This document shows, one piece after another, positions 20,141 to 30,684 of a stretch of DNA of 64,000 nucleotides; the first letter of the stretch is position 1, and each line of letters opens with the position of its first letter. The position numbers and the translations under genes were made by a program. This DNA comes from Deltaproteobacteria bacterium (GTDB lineage Bacteria; Myxococcota; Kuafuiibacteriia; Kuafuiibacteriales; Kuafuiibacteriaceae), in assembly GCA_016713425.1 (NCBI GenBank), contig JADJPE010000005.1, positions 1-64,000 on the forward strand, read 5' to 3'. Below the pieces are notes generated by a model, which did not search any database, was not told where the DNA came from, and saw only the letters and a list, made by a program, of their open reading frames with translations.

Positions 20141-21367
20141 ATGTTCCGAAGAAGGCTGATCGGCCTTCTGCTCGGCGTGTCACTGTGGACCTCGTCCGCA
20201 GCCGCGCAGGAGCAGCCCCAACCGATCGTTGAAATCACCCACGAGCGCGCCCTCGCGCTCGCCCGACAGCAGGCACCAGCCCTGGCTGCGGCCCGTGCTC
20301 GTGCGCGCGAGGCCGAGAGCCAGATCGAGGCAGCCTCCGTCTGGCGGTTCAATCCGCAGGTCTCGGCAGCAGCGGGGCCGCGCTTTCGCTCCAAGGGAAC
20401 GATCCCGCAGTGGTCCGTCGGGGCACAGCAGTAGCTCGCGATCGGTGGGCAGCGGGGTGACCGAGTGGATGCGGCTCGGGCCGGCGCGGCGGGAGCAGCT
20501 CGCAGTGAAGACGCTCAGCGTCTGCTGCTTCGCGAGGTCAGCGCTAGCTTCATCTCGGCGCTGTACTGGGAGCGACGGATCGCGCTCGCCGAGGAGAACC
20601 TGCGCATCGCTGAATCCGTCGCGCGGGTTGCGACACGGCGGCACGAGGTCGGCGACGTCGGCGGCTTGGAACAGTCCGTGTCGGCGCTCGCCGTGGCGCG
20701 GGCACGCACCGACGCCGATCGAGCACGGGCCGCTCACACCCAGGCCGAAGGTCGCCTCAAAGCCCTGCTCGGTATCCCGGTCTCGAGTGACCTTTCGTGT
20801 CGCGGAGATCTTCGCCAGCTCGGTATCCCGGAGCCGGCCCCGGCCGCCCTCGGCGAGCGCCCCGATCTTCGTGCACTCGAGGCCGATATCCAGCAAGCCG
20901 AAGCGGAGGCGGACCTTGGGCGAGCCAGCCGGGTGCCCGACATCGCCCTGGGCGCGAGCTACTCCAGCGAGGAGTCCGACGACATCGTGCAGGGCACGCT
21001 CACCGTTGCGCTTCCTTTCTTCGATCACGGCCAAGGCACGACCGCGGTTGCCAACGCGCGTGGCGAGAGACTGCGCGCGGAGCTTGATGCCACGCGAAGC
21101 ATGGCGTCCGTCGAGTCCAACACGGCGCAGGCAACCGCCGAGCGTCTGAGCAGCGCCGCGCGTCGATTCGAGAACGAGGGGCTCGTGCCACTCGAGCGTT
21201 CCGAGGGGCTCGCGACCGCGAGCTACGAAGCCGGTGCAATCCCCCTCGGAGAGCTGCTCGCGGTTCGGCGTGAGCTCGTGCAAGCGAAAGTCGACTATGC
21301 CGACCTTCTCCTCGGAGCTGCGACTGCCCGTGCCGACCTGGCTGCGAGCACCGGAGCGTTCCGATGA
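20141..21367 (+). pseudogene. TolC-like outer-membrane factor of the second efflux system, in-frame amber codon
   Basis: The signal peptide is MFRRRLIGLLLGVSLWTSSA then AAQ. OEP repeats follow: ITHERALALARQQAPALAAA, FNPQVSAAAGPRFRS, LREVSASFISALYWERRIAL, LDATRSMASVESNTAQATAE and AIPLGELLAVRRELVQAKVD. The frame is intact to 21367 except for TAG at 20432-20434, where the context CAG CAG TAG CTC suggests a third Gln codon changed by one base. The protein would form the outer-membrane channel with the adaptor and pump below. Confidence 0.75.
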
Positions 21368-21417
21368 AACGTACATCAACCACCGGGTCGCACGAAGACC
21401 CTGAAAGGAAAACCTCC

Positions 21418-21789
21418 ATGCGTCATGCATCCATCTCGCACATTGCCCTCGCCCTCTTCGTCTCGCTCGCCTTCGTCGCCTGCGAGAAAAAGAATGACTC
21501 GCCCCAGCAGGTTCAACAGCCAACGACTCCTGCCGCGCCCGCAGTGGCGTCGGCCGCAACTCCCACGCACGCGGCCCAGGGCGTCCGACCCGGCTCGCAC
21601 GAAGACTGGTGTGGCGAGCATTCGGTGCCCGAGTCGTTGTGTACCCGCTGCAACCCTTCGCTCATCGCTGCCTTCAAGGCGACGGGCGACTGGTGCGAAG
21701 AGCACGGCCTTCCCGAGTCGCAGTGCTTGATCTGCAATCCCGAGCTGAAGATCGAACGGCCGCCTCGAACCGGAGAGACAAGTCCATGA
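21418..21789 (+). CDS. lipoprotein with two Cys/His metal-binding repeats
   Basis: ATG 21418 begins a lipoprotein signal ending LAFVACEKKND. After a Pro/Ala/Thr linker come two copies of a WCxEHxxPESxCxxCNP repeat: DWCGEHSVPESLCTRCNP and DWCEEHGLPESQCLICNP, joined by SLIAAFKATG. Each repeat has one His and three Cys, enough for a tetrahedral soft-metal site. The same repeat occurs six times in the following adaptor, with which this gene overlaps by four bases. It is likely a periplasmic metal collector that hands ions to the adaptor; this role is inferred. Confidence 0.7.
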   Translation: MRHASISHIALALFVSLAFVACEKKNDSPQQVQQPTTPAAPAVASAATPTHAAQGVRPGSHEDWCGEHSVPESLCTRCNPSLIAAFKATGDWCEEHGLPESQCLICNPELKIERPPRTGETSP

Positions 21790-23512
21790 GCGCCTTACGA
21801 ACGATCATCCTCTGCCTGCTCGTCGCGCTACCTCTATCGGCGTGCAAGGACAAAGGCGACAACCGCCAGGCATCGCCGACAGGAGCCGCGAGCACCTCTT
21901 CTGCGCAGACAGCGGGACGGTGTGAACACGGCCTTCCTCCGGCGCTCTGCACCAAGTGCAATCCTTCCCTCGCCGCCGTGTTTCAGGCCAAGGGCGACTG
22001 GTGTGCGGAGCACGGCTTTCCGGAGTCGTTCTGCCCCATCTGCAACCCGGGCGCGCCCATCCCGGATGTCGGCGCCTCGCACGCAGCCGTCGCCGACTGG
22101 TGTGGCGGACACGGGCTGCCCGAGTCGATGTGCACCAGTGCAACCCTGAGCTGATCCCCCGGTTTCAGGCTGCCGGCGATTGGTGCGAAGAGCACGGCTT
22201 CCCAGAGTCGGCTTGCCCGGTCTGTAATCCACAAACGCCGCCCGGCGGAACGGGCCAGCCCGTCGCCGATTGGTGCGTGGAGCATGCGCTTCCTGAGTCC
22301 AAGTGCACCAAGTGCAACACTGCACTCGTGGCACAGTTCCGCGCGGCGGGTGACTTCTGCGAGGAGCACGGTTTTCCGGAGTCGGTGTGCCCGGTGTGCA
22401 ACCCGCAGACGCCACCAGCGGGCGCCGAGCAAGCGGCCATCGAGGCTCGCATCGTCCGATTCCGATCGCCGGACATCGAGCGCTCCGCGGGCATTCAGAC
22501 CGCCGCCGCCGACCGCTCGCAGGCATCGGCTGCCGTGGAGTGCACCGCGCGCATCGCGTTCGACGCGGACAAGGTGGCTGACATCCGCGCCATCGTGCCC
22601 GGCATCGTGCGACGCGTCCGTGCCGAGCTCGGTGCTCGCGTGGATCGGGGCGCTCCACTCTTCGAATTGGAGAGCACGCGGGTCGGAGAGATCCAGGGCG
22701 CCTTGCAGACCGCCCGCGAGCGCGTTCGCACCGCGCAGGCGAACCTCGCACGGCAACGAGAGCTGCGAGCAAGCGACATCGCCTCGGCTAGGCAGGTCGA
22801 GCTCGCAGAACAAGAGCTCGCCACCGCGCAGGCCGAAGGACGTACGGCCGAGGCCACCTTGAGGATGGCTGGGGCAGCTCAGTCGACGCCGTCGGGGCGC
22901 TACACATTGTCCGCTCCCATTGCGGGAACCGTGGTGCGCAGACCCGCGGTCGTCAGTTTGCTCGCCACCGAGAGCGAATCGCTCGCGACCCTCGCCGACA
23001 CCTCCGTCATGTGGGCACTCTGCGACGTCCCGGAGGCGCACGCCTCACGAGTTGCGCTGGGGCAGAGGGTCGTCGTCAGCATCGATGGCAGCGAAGATGC
23101 CCCCATCGCCGGCGAGCTGACCTGGATTGCCGCGGAGGTTGATCCCCGAACGCGCACCGTGGCCGCGCGCGCCGAGGTGCCGAACGAGGGTGGCCGCTTG
23201 CGTGCAAACCAGTTCGCCCGCGCCCGCATCGAGACCGGCGCTCCGCGAACGGCAGTGTCGGTCCCGCGATCTGCCGTGCAACGTGTCGGACAGCGCGAAG
23301 TGGTCTTCGTGCGCGCGGGCCAGGGCGTCTACGAGCCGCGGGTCGTTCGGCGGTTTGGCGACGGCGAGCGCGTTCAGGTGGAGGGCCGTGTGCAACCCGG
23401 CGATGCGGTCGTGACCACGGGTGCGGTATTGCTGCGAACCGAGATCATGCCGGGAAGCATCGGTGCGGGCTGTTGCGAGGTCGAGCCGCCCGGTGACAGG
23501 CGAGGCGACTGA
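21786..23512 (+). pseudogene. metal RND efflux adaptor (CzcB family) with six N-terminal Cys/His repeats (one frameshift)
   Basis: ATG 21786 starts a lipoprotein signal (LLVALPLSACKDKGD). Residues about 45-215 hold six repeats of the CxEHGxPESxCxxCNP type, for example DWCAEHGFPESFCPICNP, DWCEEHGFPESACPVCNP and DFCEEHGFPESVCPVCNP. A frame change near 22,138 falls inside the third. The adaptor body follows: SAAVECTARIAFDADKVADI, a coiled hairpin, GRYTLSAPIAGTVVRRPAVV, and an ending GAGCCEVEPPGDRRGD with a further Cys pair. Typical CzcB proteins lack this array. It overlaps the RND gene by one base. Confidence 0.8.
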
Positions 23513-26500
23513 TGCTCACGCGCCTTATCGATCTTTGCTTGCGCTACCGCCCTATCGTCCTGCTCGCCACGGCGGTGCTGGGGCTCGTCGGCCTGCTGAG
23601 CCTGTCCCGCCTGCCCTTTGATGCGTTCCCCGACACCACGCCGGTGCAGGTGCAGATCAACACGACGGCCCCGGCCCTGTCTCCACTGGAGGTGGAGCGG
23701 CAGATCACTTTTCCTGTCGAGCAAGCCATCTCGGGTCTGCCCGGCCTCACGGAGGTGCGGTCGATCTCCAAGTTCGGCTTCTCGCAGGTGACGGCGATCT
23801 TCAAGGACGACACCGACATCTACCTGGCCCGGCAGGTGGTCAGCGAGCGGCTCGCGGCCGCCGAGCTCCCAGAAGGTGTTGGGCGACCTGCACTGGGACC
23901 GGTCGCCACCGGGCTCGGCGAGGTCTTCCAGTACGTGCTGCACTCGGACACGCTTTCGGCCCAGGAGCTGCGCACGCTGCATCACTGGGTCATTCGCCCG
24001 CAGATGGTTCAGGTTCCCGGAGTCGCGGAGATCAACACCTGGGGTGGATACGAGAAGCAGTACCACGTCATCGTTGATCCGCAGCGCCTCATCAAGCACG
24101 AGCTGACCCTCGACGACGTGGCCCGAGTCATGCGCCACGGAAACCGCAACGCAGGCGGTGGGGTCCTGGACCAGGCGGAGAAGCTCAGCTCATCCAGGGC
24201 CAAGGGCTCGTCTCTGGAACAGCGGACCTCGAAGCGATGGTGCTCGCCACGGTCGGTGGCACGCCCATTCATCTGCACGACGTGGCCGAGGTCCGGGAAG
24301 GGCATGAGATCCGGCGCGGCGCCGTGACCTATCAGGGACAGGGCGAGGCGGTGCTGGGCTTGGGCTTCATGCTGATGGGAGAGAACAGCCGCGAGCTCAC
24401 CCAGAGGCTCGAGGCACGCCTGGAGCAAGCGCGGCGCAGCCTCCCGGAAGGAGCCGAGCTGACCGAGGTCTACAGTCGCACCGATCTCGTGAGCAAGGTG
24501 CTCGACACCGTACGCACCAACCTGCTGGAGGGCGCGCTTCTCGTCATCGCCGTGTTGTTCATGTTTCTCGGCAACTTCCGCGCGGGCCTCATCGTCGCGC
24601 TCGCCATCCCGCTGTCGATGCTGTTCGCCTTCAACGCGATGCTGCGTTTCGGCATCGCCGGCAGCTTGATGAGTCGGCGCGATCGACTTCGGCCTCGTCG
24701 TCGACAGCTCGGTCATCATGATCGAGAACGCAACACGCCGCCTGAGCGAGGACAGGTCGGGGCGCAGCGTGCGCGAGCTCGTGCGCGATGCCGCTGTCGA
24801 GGTGCGCCGGCCGACGCTCTTCGGCGAGCTGATCATCGCCATCGTCTACCTGCCAATCCTCGCGCTCGAGGGCGTCGAGGGTAAGCTCTTCCGCCCGATG
24901 GCCCTGACGGTGATCTTCGCACTGGCGGGTTCGATGATCTTGTCGCTGACGCTGATGCCGGTGCTGGCCAGCTACCCGCTCAAGAAGAGCAAGGCCACGG
25001 CGACACGGGTCGTCCGGTGGCTCAAGAACCGGTATCGACCGCTGCTCGGCTGGGCCCTCGATCGCCGGAAGGTCGTGCCTGGCGATTGCGGCTCTCGTCG
25101 TGCTCAACGCTGCCCTTCTCGCGACGACTGGGGTCGGAGTTCGTGCCGCGCCTTCGCGAGCAGGCCATCGTGATCAACACCGTTCGCATCGCGGGCGTCT
25201 CGCTGGAGGAATCGGTGCGCTACGGGACCCAGATCGAGCAGTTGCTGCTAGAGCGCTATCCGGGCGAGATCGAGCATGTCTGGACTCGAACGGGGACCGC
25301 CGAGGTCGCCACGGATCCAATGGGACTCGAGGTGTCCGACGTGTTCATCACGCTCAAGCCTCGGGCCTAGTGGCAAGCCGCCAGCACGCAGGATGAGCTC
25401 GTCGAGTCGATCAGCGCCACGCTCGAAGGCATCCCTGGGATGCGCAGCGTCTTCACCCAGCCCATCGAGATGCGCGTCAACGAGATGATTGCGGGCATTC
25501 GTTCGGATGTGGGCATCAAGCTATTCGGCGACGACTTCGACCAGCTGCGCGACAAAGCCGACGAGATCCGCCGCGCTGTCGAAGCCCTCCCCGGAGCGGC
25601 GGACGTCACCGTGGAGCAGCTCACCGGGCAAGCGATGCTGACCATCGACGTCGATCGGCAAGCCGCTGGGCGCTACGGCATCCCGGTGGGCGAGATCCTG
25701 GAGGTGGTCGACTCGGTGGGAGCCCGGAAGGTCGGGCAGGTCATCGACGGGCAGCGGCGTTTCGACCTGGTGCTGCGGCTCGGTGACGACGCTCGGAGCC
25801 TCGCCGCGCGCATCGGTCAGGTGCTCATTCGCACAGAAGGCGGGGCGCAGGTTCCCCTCTCGTCGGTTGCCGACATCGCCCTCGTGGAGGGGCCTTCGAC
25901 GATTCAGCGCGAGTGGGCGAAGCGTCGAGTGGTCATGCAGGCCAACGTGCGTGGCCGGGATGTCGGCTTCGTTTGTAGGCGACGTTCGGCACGTCCTCGA
26001 CGGCATCGAGCTCCCCGAAGGCTATTCACGACCCTCGGCGGCCAGTTCGAGAACCTCGAGCGCGCGCAGACCCGCCTGCTCTTCGTCGTGCCGATCGCGC
26101 TGCTGCTGGTCTTCTCGCTGCTCTACCTCACCTACGGGCGAGCGGCGGATGCCCTGCGTGTGTTCACCGGCGTCCCCTTCGGGGCCGTTGGCGGGATCGT
26201 GGCGCTCTGGGTTCGGGACATGCCGTTGTCGATCTCGGCGGGGGTAGGCTTCATTGCGCTGGCCGGTGTGGCGGTCCTGGGGACATCGTCCTGGTCTCCT
26301 ACGTCATGCAACTGCTCAAGCGAGGGCGCGCACCCCTCGACGCGATTCGAGAGGCCGCCGAGACCCGCCTGCGGCCAGTGCTCATGACCGCGATGGTCGC
26401 GGCCTTCGGTTTCATTCCGATGGCGTTCGACACCGGCGTCGGCGCTGAGGTGCAACGGCCGCTCGCGACCGTGGTGGTCGGAGGAATGATCACCTCGACG

Positions 26501-26632
26501 ATCGCGACGTTGCTGGTGCTTCCGGTCCTCTACGCGGTTTTTGGGGCACGCCTACCAGACCAAGCCGGGGAGGACGTTCAGGCGGCCGATCGCAATGAGG
26601 TAACGTCACCCGGGCAGGAGGAGCCCGCATGA
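23512..26632 (+). pseudogene. heavy-metal RND efflux pump, CzcA/CusA family (second copy), frameshifted with an amber codon
   Basis: The start MLTRLIDLCLRYRPIVLLAT with PFDAFPDTTPVQVQINT and LEVERQITFPVEQAISGLPG is typical of CzcA/CusA pumps. The porter domain is complete here (GEVFQYVLHSDTLSAQELRT, INTWGGYEKQYHVIVDPQRL), followed by RTNLLEGALLVIAVLFMFLG, FRPMALTVIFALAGSMILS and RPLATVVVGGMITSTIATLL. Frame changes near 24,190, 24,670, 25,080, 25,980 and 26,285 occur, and an in-frame TAG stands at 25368-25370 in the segment before WQAASTQDELVES. Length without these is about 1040 residues, normal for the family. Confidence 0.8.
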
Positions 26633-27173
26633 ACCGCACAGCGCGCTGGGTTCTTGCGATCGCCGCGCTACAAGCGGCGTTGGTCGGGGTGTACTGGCTC
26701 ATCGAACATCAAAGAGCTCCAAAGACCGACGAGTCGCTCGGAACCGAGCCGCCCCAGCGCGTGGACATGCCCATGCCTTCTCTGACCGTCGCCCGTCGCG
26801 ACGGGACCCGCAGCGAACTCCTATCCCCCCAGCGGCGAACCCTCGTGCACGTCTGGGCCACCTGGTGCCCCCCGTGCCGAGCGGAGCTTCCGGGCCTGCT
26901 CGCCATGCCGTCGCATCATAGCGTGGATGTCGTGGCCGTCGCGCTCGACAAAGCTGGGACGACGTCGACCGGTTTCTCGGCAACATGAACGCGCCGAATA
27001 TCGTTCTCGCCGGGAACGAAGATGTCGAGCGAGCACTCGGTGTGCGAACGTTGCCCGTGACCTTTCTTGTGCAAGCCGGTGGACGGCTCACGCTTCGGTT
27101 CGACGGAGCCCGCGACTGGACCGATGAGGCTTTTGTACGGACCTACCTCAAGGAGCGCGTCGATGGGCGCTAG
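26629..27173 (+). pseudogene. TlpA-like membrane-anchored thioredoxin (one frameshift)
   Basis: ATG 26629 overlaps the pump stop by four bases. An N-terminal anchor (VLAIAALQAALVGVYWLI) is followed by a thioredoxin fold with the redox motif WCPPC (VHVWATWCPPCRAELPGLLA) and, after a frame change near 26,955, the cis-proline segment RTLPVTFLVQAGG. TlpA-type proteins reduce disulfides in the periplasm. Next to eight Cys-rich repeats in the two preceding genes, a likely job is to keep those cysteines reduced for metal binding. This is an inference from context. Confidence 0.7.
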
Positions 27174-27799
27174 CACGCACGCGAGCCCCCGGAACTGGCA
27201 TGCCATCGCGCTCGCTCTGGTGATCGCGACGATGGGCTGCTAACGTGGTGGAGGCCGGCCTCGCACTCTGGGGCGGCATCGAGGCGGACAGCATCGCGCT
27301 GGTAGGGTTTGGTCTCGACGGCATCATCGAGTGCATTGCTGCGGCGGCCCTGCTGTGGCGGCTTTCGGTGGAGGCTCGCGGAGCCGAGGGCGCGACAGTA
27401 GAGCGTGCGGAGCAGCGCGTCCATCGCATCGTCGGCGGAACGTTCGTTTTGTTGGCGATCTACGTTACCGCACAAGCGGGCTGGACCCTCTGGCAAAGGG
27501 CAGCACCCGAGGAAAGCGCGCTCGGCATCATCATAGCCGGGGCTTCGCTCGTCATCATGCCCCTGGTGTCGTGGGGAAAGCTTCGGGCGGCGCGCGAGAT
27601 CGGCAGTGCGGCGCTCAGAGCAGAGGCGAAAGAGACACTGGCGTGTTCCTATCTGTCGTTCACGCTGCTTCTGGGTCTCGTCGCCAACGCCTGGCTCGGA
27701 TGGTGGTGGGCGGACCCGGTGGCAGCGCTCTTGATGGTGCCCTGGCTCATCAAGGAGGGACGAGAGGGTCTCAGCGGCGATGCGTGCTGTGATGATTGA
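27163..27799 (+). pseudogene. CDF-like cation transporter (one frameshift)
   Basis: ATG 27163 overlaps the previous gene. After a stop produced by an indel near 27,240 the protein continues VVEAGLALWGGIEADSIALV, then GFGLDGIIECIAAAALLWRL, YVTAQAGWTLWQR, AEAKETLACSYLSFTLLLGL and ADPVAALLMVPWLIKEGREG. Five to six membrane segments and the Asp/Glu-containing helices II and V fit small cation-diffusion-facilitator-like transporters that export divalent metals. The C-terminus has a Cys pair (GDACCDD). It closes the operon and probably moves metal from cytoplasm to periplasm. Confidence 0.65.
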
Positions 27800-27803
27800 G
27801 CGG

Positions 27804-28004
27804 CTACCGCCGCCACGGCATCATCCGCTCCCGGTTCACGGCGGCCTGCTTCTCGTGGTCGAGGTCGCGAACGAGGCGGACGAGCTCACGGAGGCTCTGG
27901 ACGTCGAGGGCGTCGAAGTCGATCTGGTAGCGGCGGCCGGTGGCCCGGGCTGTCTCGGCCCGGAGCCACTCGATGAGTCGCCGCTTGTCGTAGTTGCTGG
28001 TCAT
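27804..28004 (-). CDS. small helical protein downstream of the split gene, unknown
   Basis: ATG 28004 overlaps the stop of the split RHH gene by four bases, so the two were translationally coupled before the RIT insertion. The 66 residues include DKRRLIEWLRAETARATGRR and ALDVQSLRELVRLVRDLDHE, both amphipathic helices with a basic N-terminal part. No family is recognised. It could be a DNA-binding or partner protein of the RHH regulator. Confidence 0.5.
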   Translation of the reverse strand: MTSNYDKRRLIEWLRAETARATGRRYQIDFDALDVQSLRELVRLVRDLDHEKQAAVNRERMMPWRR

Positions 28005-28264
28005 GCCTGCTTGGTGAAGAGCTGGGCGACCTCGTGCTCGCCGGCGGCGGTGAGGTATTCGGCCAGCGACTTGCGGAAGAGGTCCATGCGGGTCTTGAGT
28101 CCGAGGCGCTCGCGGGCTTCGTCGAGGCGGGCGACGATCTCGGCCTCCATGCGCAGGGGCAGCACCTTCATGTCGGGGGCCTCGCCGTCGGAGTAGCGTC
28201 GTCGGACCGGGCCCGTCTTGATGCGGCCCTTCTTGGCCTCGCGGATCTTCCAGACGAGGTAGCG
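28001..28264 (-). pseudogene. C-terminal half of a repeat plus ribbon-helix-helix protein, cut off by the RIT element
   Basis: Read from 28264 downwards the frame gives RYLVWKIREAKKGRIKTGP, then a CopG-like ribbon-helix-helix domain: MKVLPLRMEAEIVARLDEAR, ERLGLKTRMDLFRKSLAEYL and a tail HEVAQLFTKQA. There is no start codon in front. The intact relative at 31640-32221 has the same segments in one piece (AYLRWRLRQAERG, then LPLRMPAPVVERMDEARRR), which shows that the N-terminal half is the ORF at 32407-32724. The two halves together give about 195 residues, the length of that relative. Confidence 0.75.
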
Positions 28265-28293
28265 GCGGTTATGGGGTGCTCTCCATAACCGCC
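28264..28293. repeat. palindrome at the left boundary of the RIT element
   Basis: GGCGGTTATGG and CCATAACCGCC, 11-bp perfect arms around an 8-base loop. The right arm adjoins the outer terminal repeat CGTTATGTGGAG. It may be part of the target, part of the element, or a recombinase binding pair. Confidence 0.7.
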
Positions 28294-28326
28294 GTTATGT
28301 GGAGCCGGTGGATATGTGGAGTTGCG
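28293..28326 (+). repeat. left terminal inverted repeat of the RIT element
   Basis: Contains two direct TATGTGGAG copies (28297-28304 region and 28312-28321 region). It pairs with 32372-32406 on the other side. Likely recombinase binding sites. Confidence 0.75.
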
Positions 28327-28387
28327 AGCGCGGCGCAGGTTGAATCACTGGAAGTTCAGCGGCTTGGGCGTACTGCACGGCTCGACA

Positions 28388-28401
28388 ACTCCACATAATC
28401 G
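28388..28401 (+). repeat. left inner repeat of the RIT element
   Basis: ACTCCACATAATCG, the inverse of the TATGTGGAGT unit in the outer repeat and of the right inner copy at 32318-32331. It lies 54 bases before the first recombinase and could double as its operator. Confidence 0.65.
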
Positions 28402-28454
28402 CGGCGTCGTCTCCGGCGACCGGGGCTGTCCCGGTCGTTCACCAAGGAGACGAC

Positions 28455-29777
28455 ATGCTGGAGAAGTTCTTCGAGAGACGCTTCGTGCTGGAGCGCTTCC
28501 GCGCGAGCCCCGTGGGCTCGCACATCGACGGGTTCGCGACGTCGCTGATCGCGCAGGGCTACTCGTTCCAGGCCGGAGGCTCGTGCCTGCGCCACGCGGT
28601 CCACCTCGGCCGCTGGATGGAGCCGCGCGGCATCGCGCTCCCGGCGCTCGACGAAGCGGTGATCGCCTCGTTCATGAGGCACCTGCCGACCTGTGACTGC
28701 GATGACGAGCGCGCTGGTATTCACGAGCGTGCCCTCGCGCGCCTACGCGTGTTCCGCCACTACCTGCAGGACGTTGGCGTCGTCGCGCGTCTGACTGCGA
28801 CGATCGTCGACGATCCGCTCGTCACCGACTTCATCATGTGGATGCGGCAGCAGCGCGGGGCGAAGGAGTGGACCGTGAAGGCCTATGCCCGGGTGATTCG
28901 CGGGCTCCTCGGCCACGTCGGCAACGACCCGGCGAGGTACACCGTCCGCGCGCTGCGCGCGGCGGTGCTCGCGCTCGCCGACGGGCACGGCGCGAGCAAG
29001 GGCGAGCAGGTCGTCACGGCGACGCGGATGTTCTTGAGGCAGCTCGCCGTGCTGGGGCGCTGCCATTCTGGACTCGCGGACGGCATCCCTCGTCCCGCTC
29101 GCTGGGCTCAGACGACGCTCCCGAAGCACCTGTCGTCGACGGACGTGGAGAAGGTCCTCGCAAGTTGCGACCCCGCCACCACCACCGGGTTGCGCGATCG
29201 CGCCGTCCTGCTGCTCCTCGCTCGGCTTGGTCTGCGTGCGGACGAGGTGATCGCTCTGCGCCTCACCGACCTCGACTGGAAGACGTCGAGCATGCGCGTC
29301 ATCGGCAAGGGCCGTCGAGAGGCATGGCTCCCGCTGCCGCAGGACGTGGGGGACGCCATCCTCGCGTACCTCGAGCGCGCCCGGCCGAAGATCGCTGACT
29401 CCCACGTGATCCTGACGGCGCGCGCGCCGTGGGCCGCCGTCAGCAACAACGCGACGATCGCCAACATCGTCGGACGCGCCGTCCGGCGTGCAGGGATCGA
29501 CGCGCCCTCGTTCGGTTCGCACCTCCTTCGTCATTCGGCGGCCACCTCGATGCTGCGCGATGGAGCCTCCCTCGATGGGATCGCCGCCGTCCTTCGCCAC
29601 CGCTCCATCGACACGACAGTCGAATACGCGCGTGTGGACCAGGGCCTCCTTGGCTTGGTCGCCCAGCCGTGGACGACGGCGACACCGAAGCCGGCGTCAT
29701 CGTATCGCCCGCCGACGCCCAGCCCGGTCGTGAAGAGCATCGCCCAGCCGTGGCTCGTGGAGGTGCCGTCATGCTGA
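28455..29777 (+). CDS. tyrosine recombinase, first of the trio
   Basis: A 440-residue integrase with an N-terminal SAM-like core-binding region (KEWTVKAYARVIRGLLGHVG) and a catalytic domain holding all expected residues: Arg in LGLRADEVIALRL, Lys in GKGRREAWLPL, the HxxR box in HLLRHSAATSML, the second His in LRHRSIDTT and nucleophile Tyr in VEYARVD. It cuts and rejoins DNA at the element ends. The frame is open throughout, unlike its two partners. The next gene starts seven bases before its stop, so the three are translationally coupled. Confidence 0.85.
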   Translation: MLEKFFERRFVLERFRASPVGSHIDGFATSLIAQGYSFQAGGSCLRHAVHLGRWMEPRGIALPALDEAVIASFMRHLPTCDCDDERAGIHERALARLRVFRHYLQDVGVVARLTATIVDDPLVTDFIMWMRQQRGAKEWTVKAYARVIRGLLGHVGNDPARYTVRALRAAVLALADGHGASKGEQVVTATRMFLRQLAVLGRCHSGLADGIPRPARWAQTTLPKHLSSTDVEKVLASCDPATTTGLRDRAVLLLLARLGLRADEVIALRLTDLDWKTSSMRVIGKGRREAWLPLPQDVGDAILAYLERARPKIADSHVILTARAPWAAVSNNATIANIVGRAVRRAGIDAPSFGSHLLRHSAATSMLRDGASLDGIAAVLRHRSIDTTVEYARVDQGLLGLVAQPWTTATPKPASSYRPPTPSPVVKSIAQPWLVEVPSC

Positions 29778-30684
29778 AGCAGCTCGTGACCGAGTACCTC
29801 GACACCCGGCGCGCCCTCGGGTTCGAGCTCTACGAGCCCGAGCGGGCGCTCCACGCATTCGCCGAGTACGCAACCGCGCGGGGCGAAGCTCACGTGCGGG
29901 CAGCGACGGCGATCGAGTGGGCTGGCTCGGCAAACACGGCAGGTCAGCGCTCGCGCAACCTCCACACCATCGCGCTCTTCGCTCGGCACGTTCGCGCCGA
30001 AGACCCGCGCCACGAGGTGCCGAGCAATAAGGTGTTCCCCCGAGTGCCCCGGCAGTTGATGCCGTACATCTACAGCCTCGAGGAGTCGCGCCGACTCATC
30101 GAAGCCGTCGGCACGCTCGGCATGCCCGGCTCGATGCGTGAGCTCACGGCGCAGACTGTCATCGCGCTGCTCTTCGCGACCGGGCTCCGCATCTCGGAGG
30201 CGCTCGCGCTCGACATCGACGACATCACGCCGGAGGGCTGCTGATCCGACGCACCAAGTTCAATAAGACCCGGCTCGTTCCGCTGCACGCGACGGCCCGC
30301 GCCGGTCTCGACCGGTACCTCGAGCGCAGGCGTACGCTCGGTCGATCGACCAAGGCACTCTTCCTCAACTGGCACGGCAAGCGGTTCGGTCAGCGAGGGT
30401 TCGGCATGGTGTTCCGGCGCATCTGCAAGGCGGCGGGCATCGAGCGGCCGACCGGTGAGCAGCAGCCTCGCGTTCACGACATTCGGCACACGTTCGCCGT
30501 GCGCGCCCTCGAGTCCTGCCCCGACGGTCGCGACCGCGTGGCGCAGCACATGACCGCCCTCACGACGTATCTCGGGCACAGGCACGTGACCGACACGTAT
30601 TGGTACCTGCAGGCGACGCCTCGTCTGATGCGCGACATCGCCGACCGCGTCCGCGATGCGCGTGCCCACGGAGGTGGACGATGA
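29771..30684 (+). pseudogene. tyrosine recombinase, second of the trio (one frameshift)
   Basis: ATG 29771 begins MLKQLVTEYLDTRRALGFEL. The core-binding part has AFAEYATARGEAHVRAATAI. The catalytic part shows Arg in FATGLRISEALALDIDD, then a frame change at 30,240, then HDIRHTFAVRALESC, LGHRHVTDTYWYLQ with the nucleophile tyrosine. The end ARAHGGGR overlaps the third recombinase by four bases. The shape matches the middle protein of RIT elements and XerC/D-like integrases. Confidence 0.8.

Noticed and set aside
21600..22420. Regular repeats that might look like a CRISPR array
   Set aside because: The repeats are coding (WCxEHGxPESxCxxCNP), vary in sequence and length, and lie in two overlapping genes. 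No cas gene or fixed-length direct repeat is seen anywhere in the window.
20432..25370. Genetic code change or amber suppression
   Set aside because: TAG is used as a normal stop by several genes in the window (for example the chaperone at 47749 and the transposase at 18238). Two internal TAG codons in damaged genes are better explained by mutation or error.
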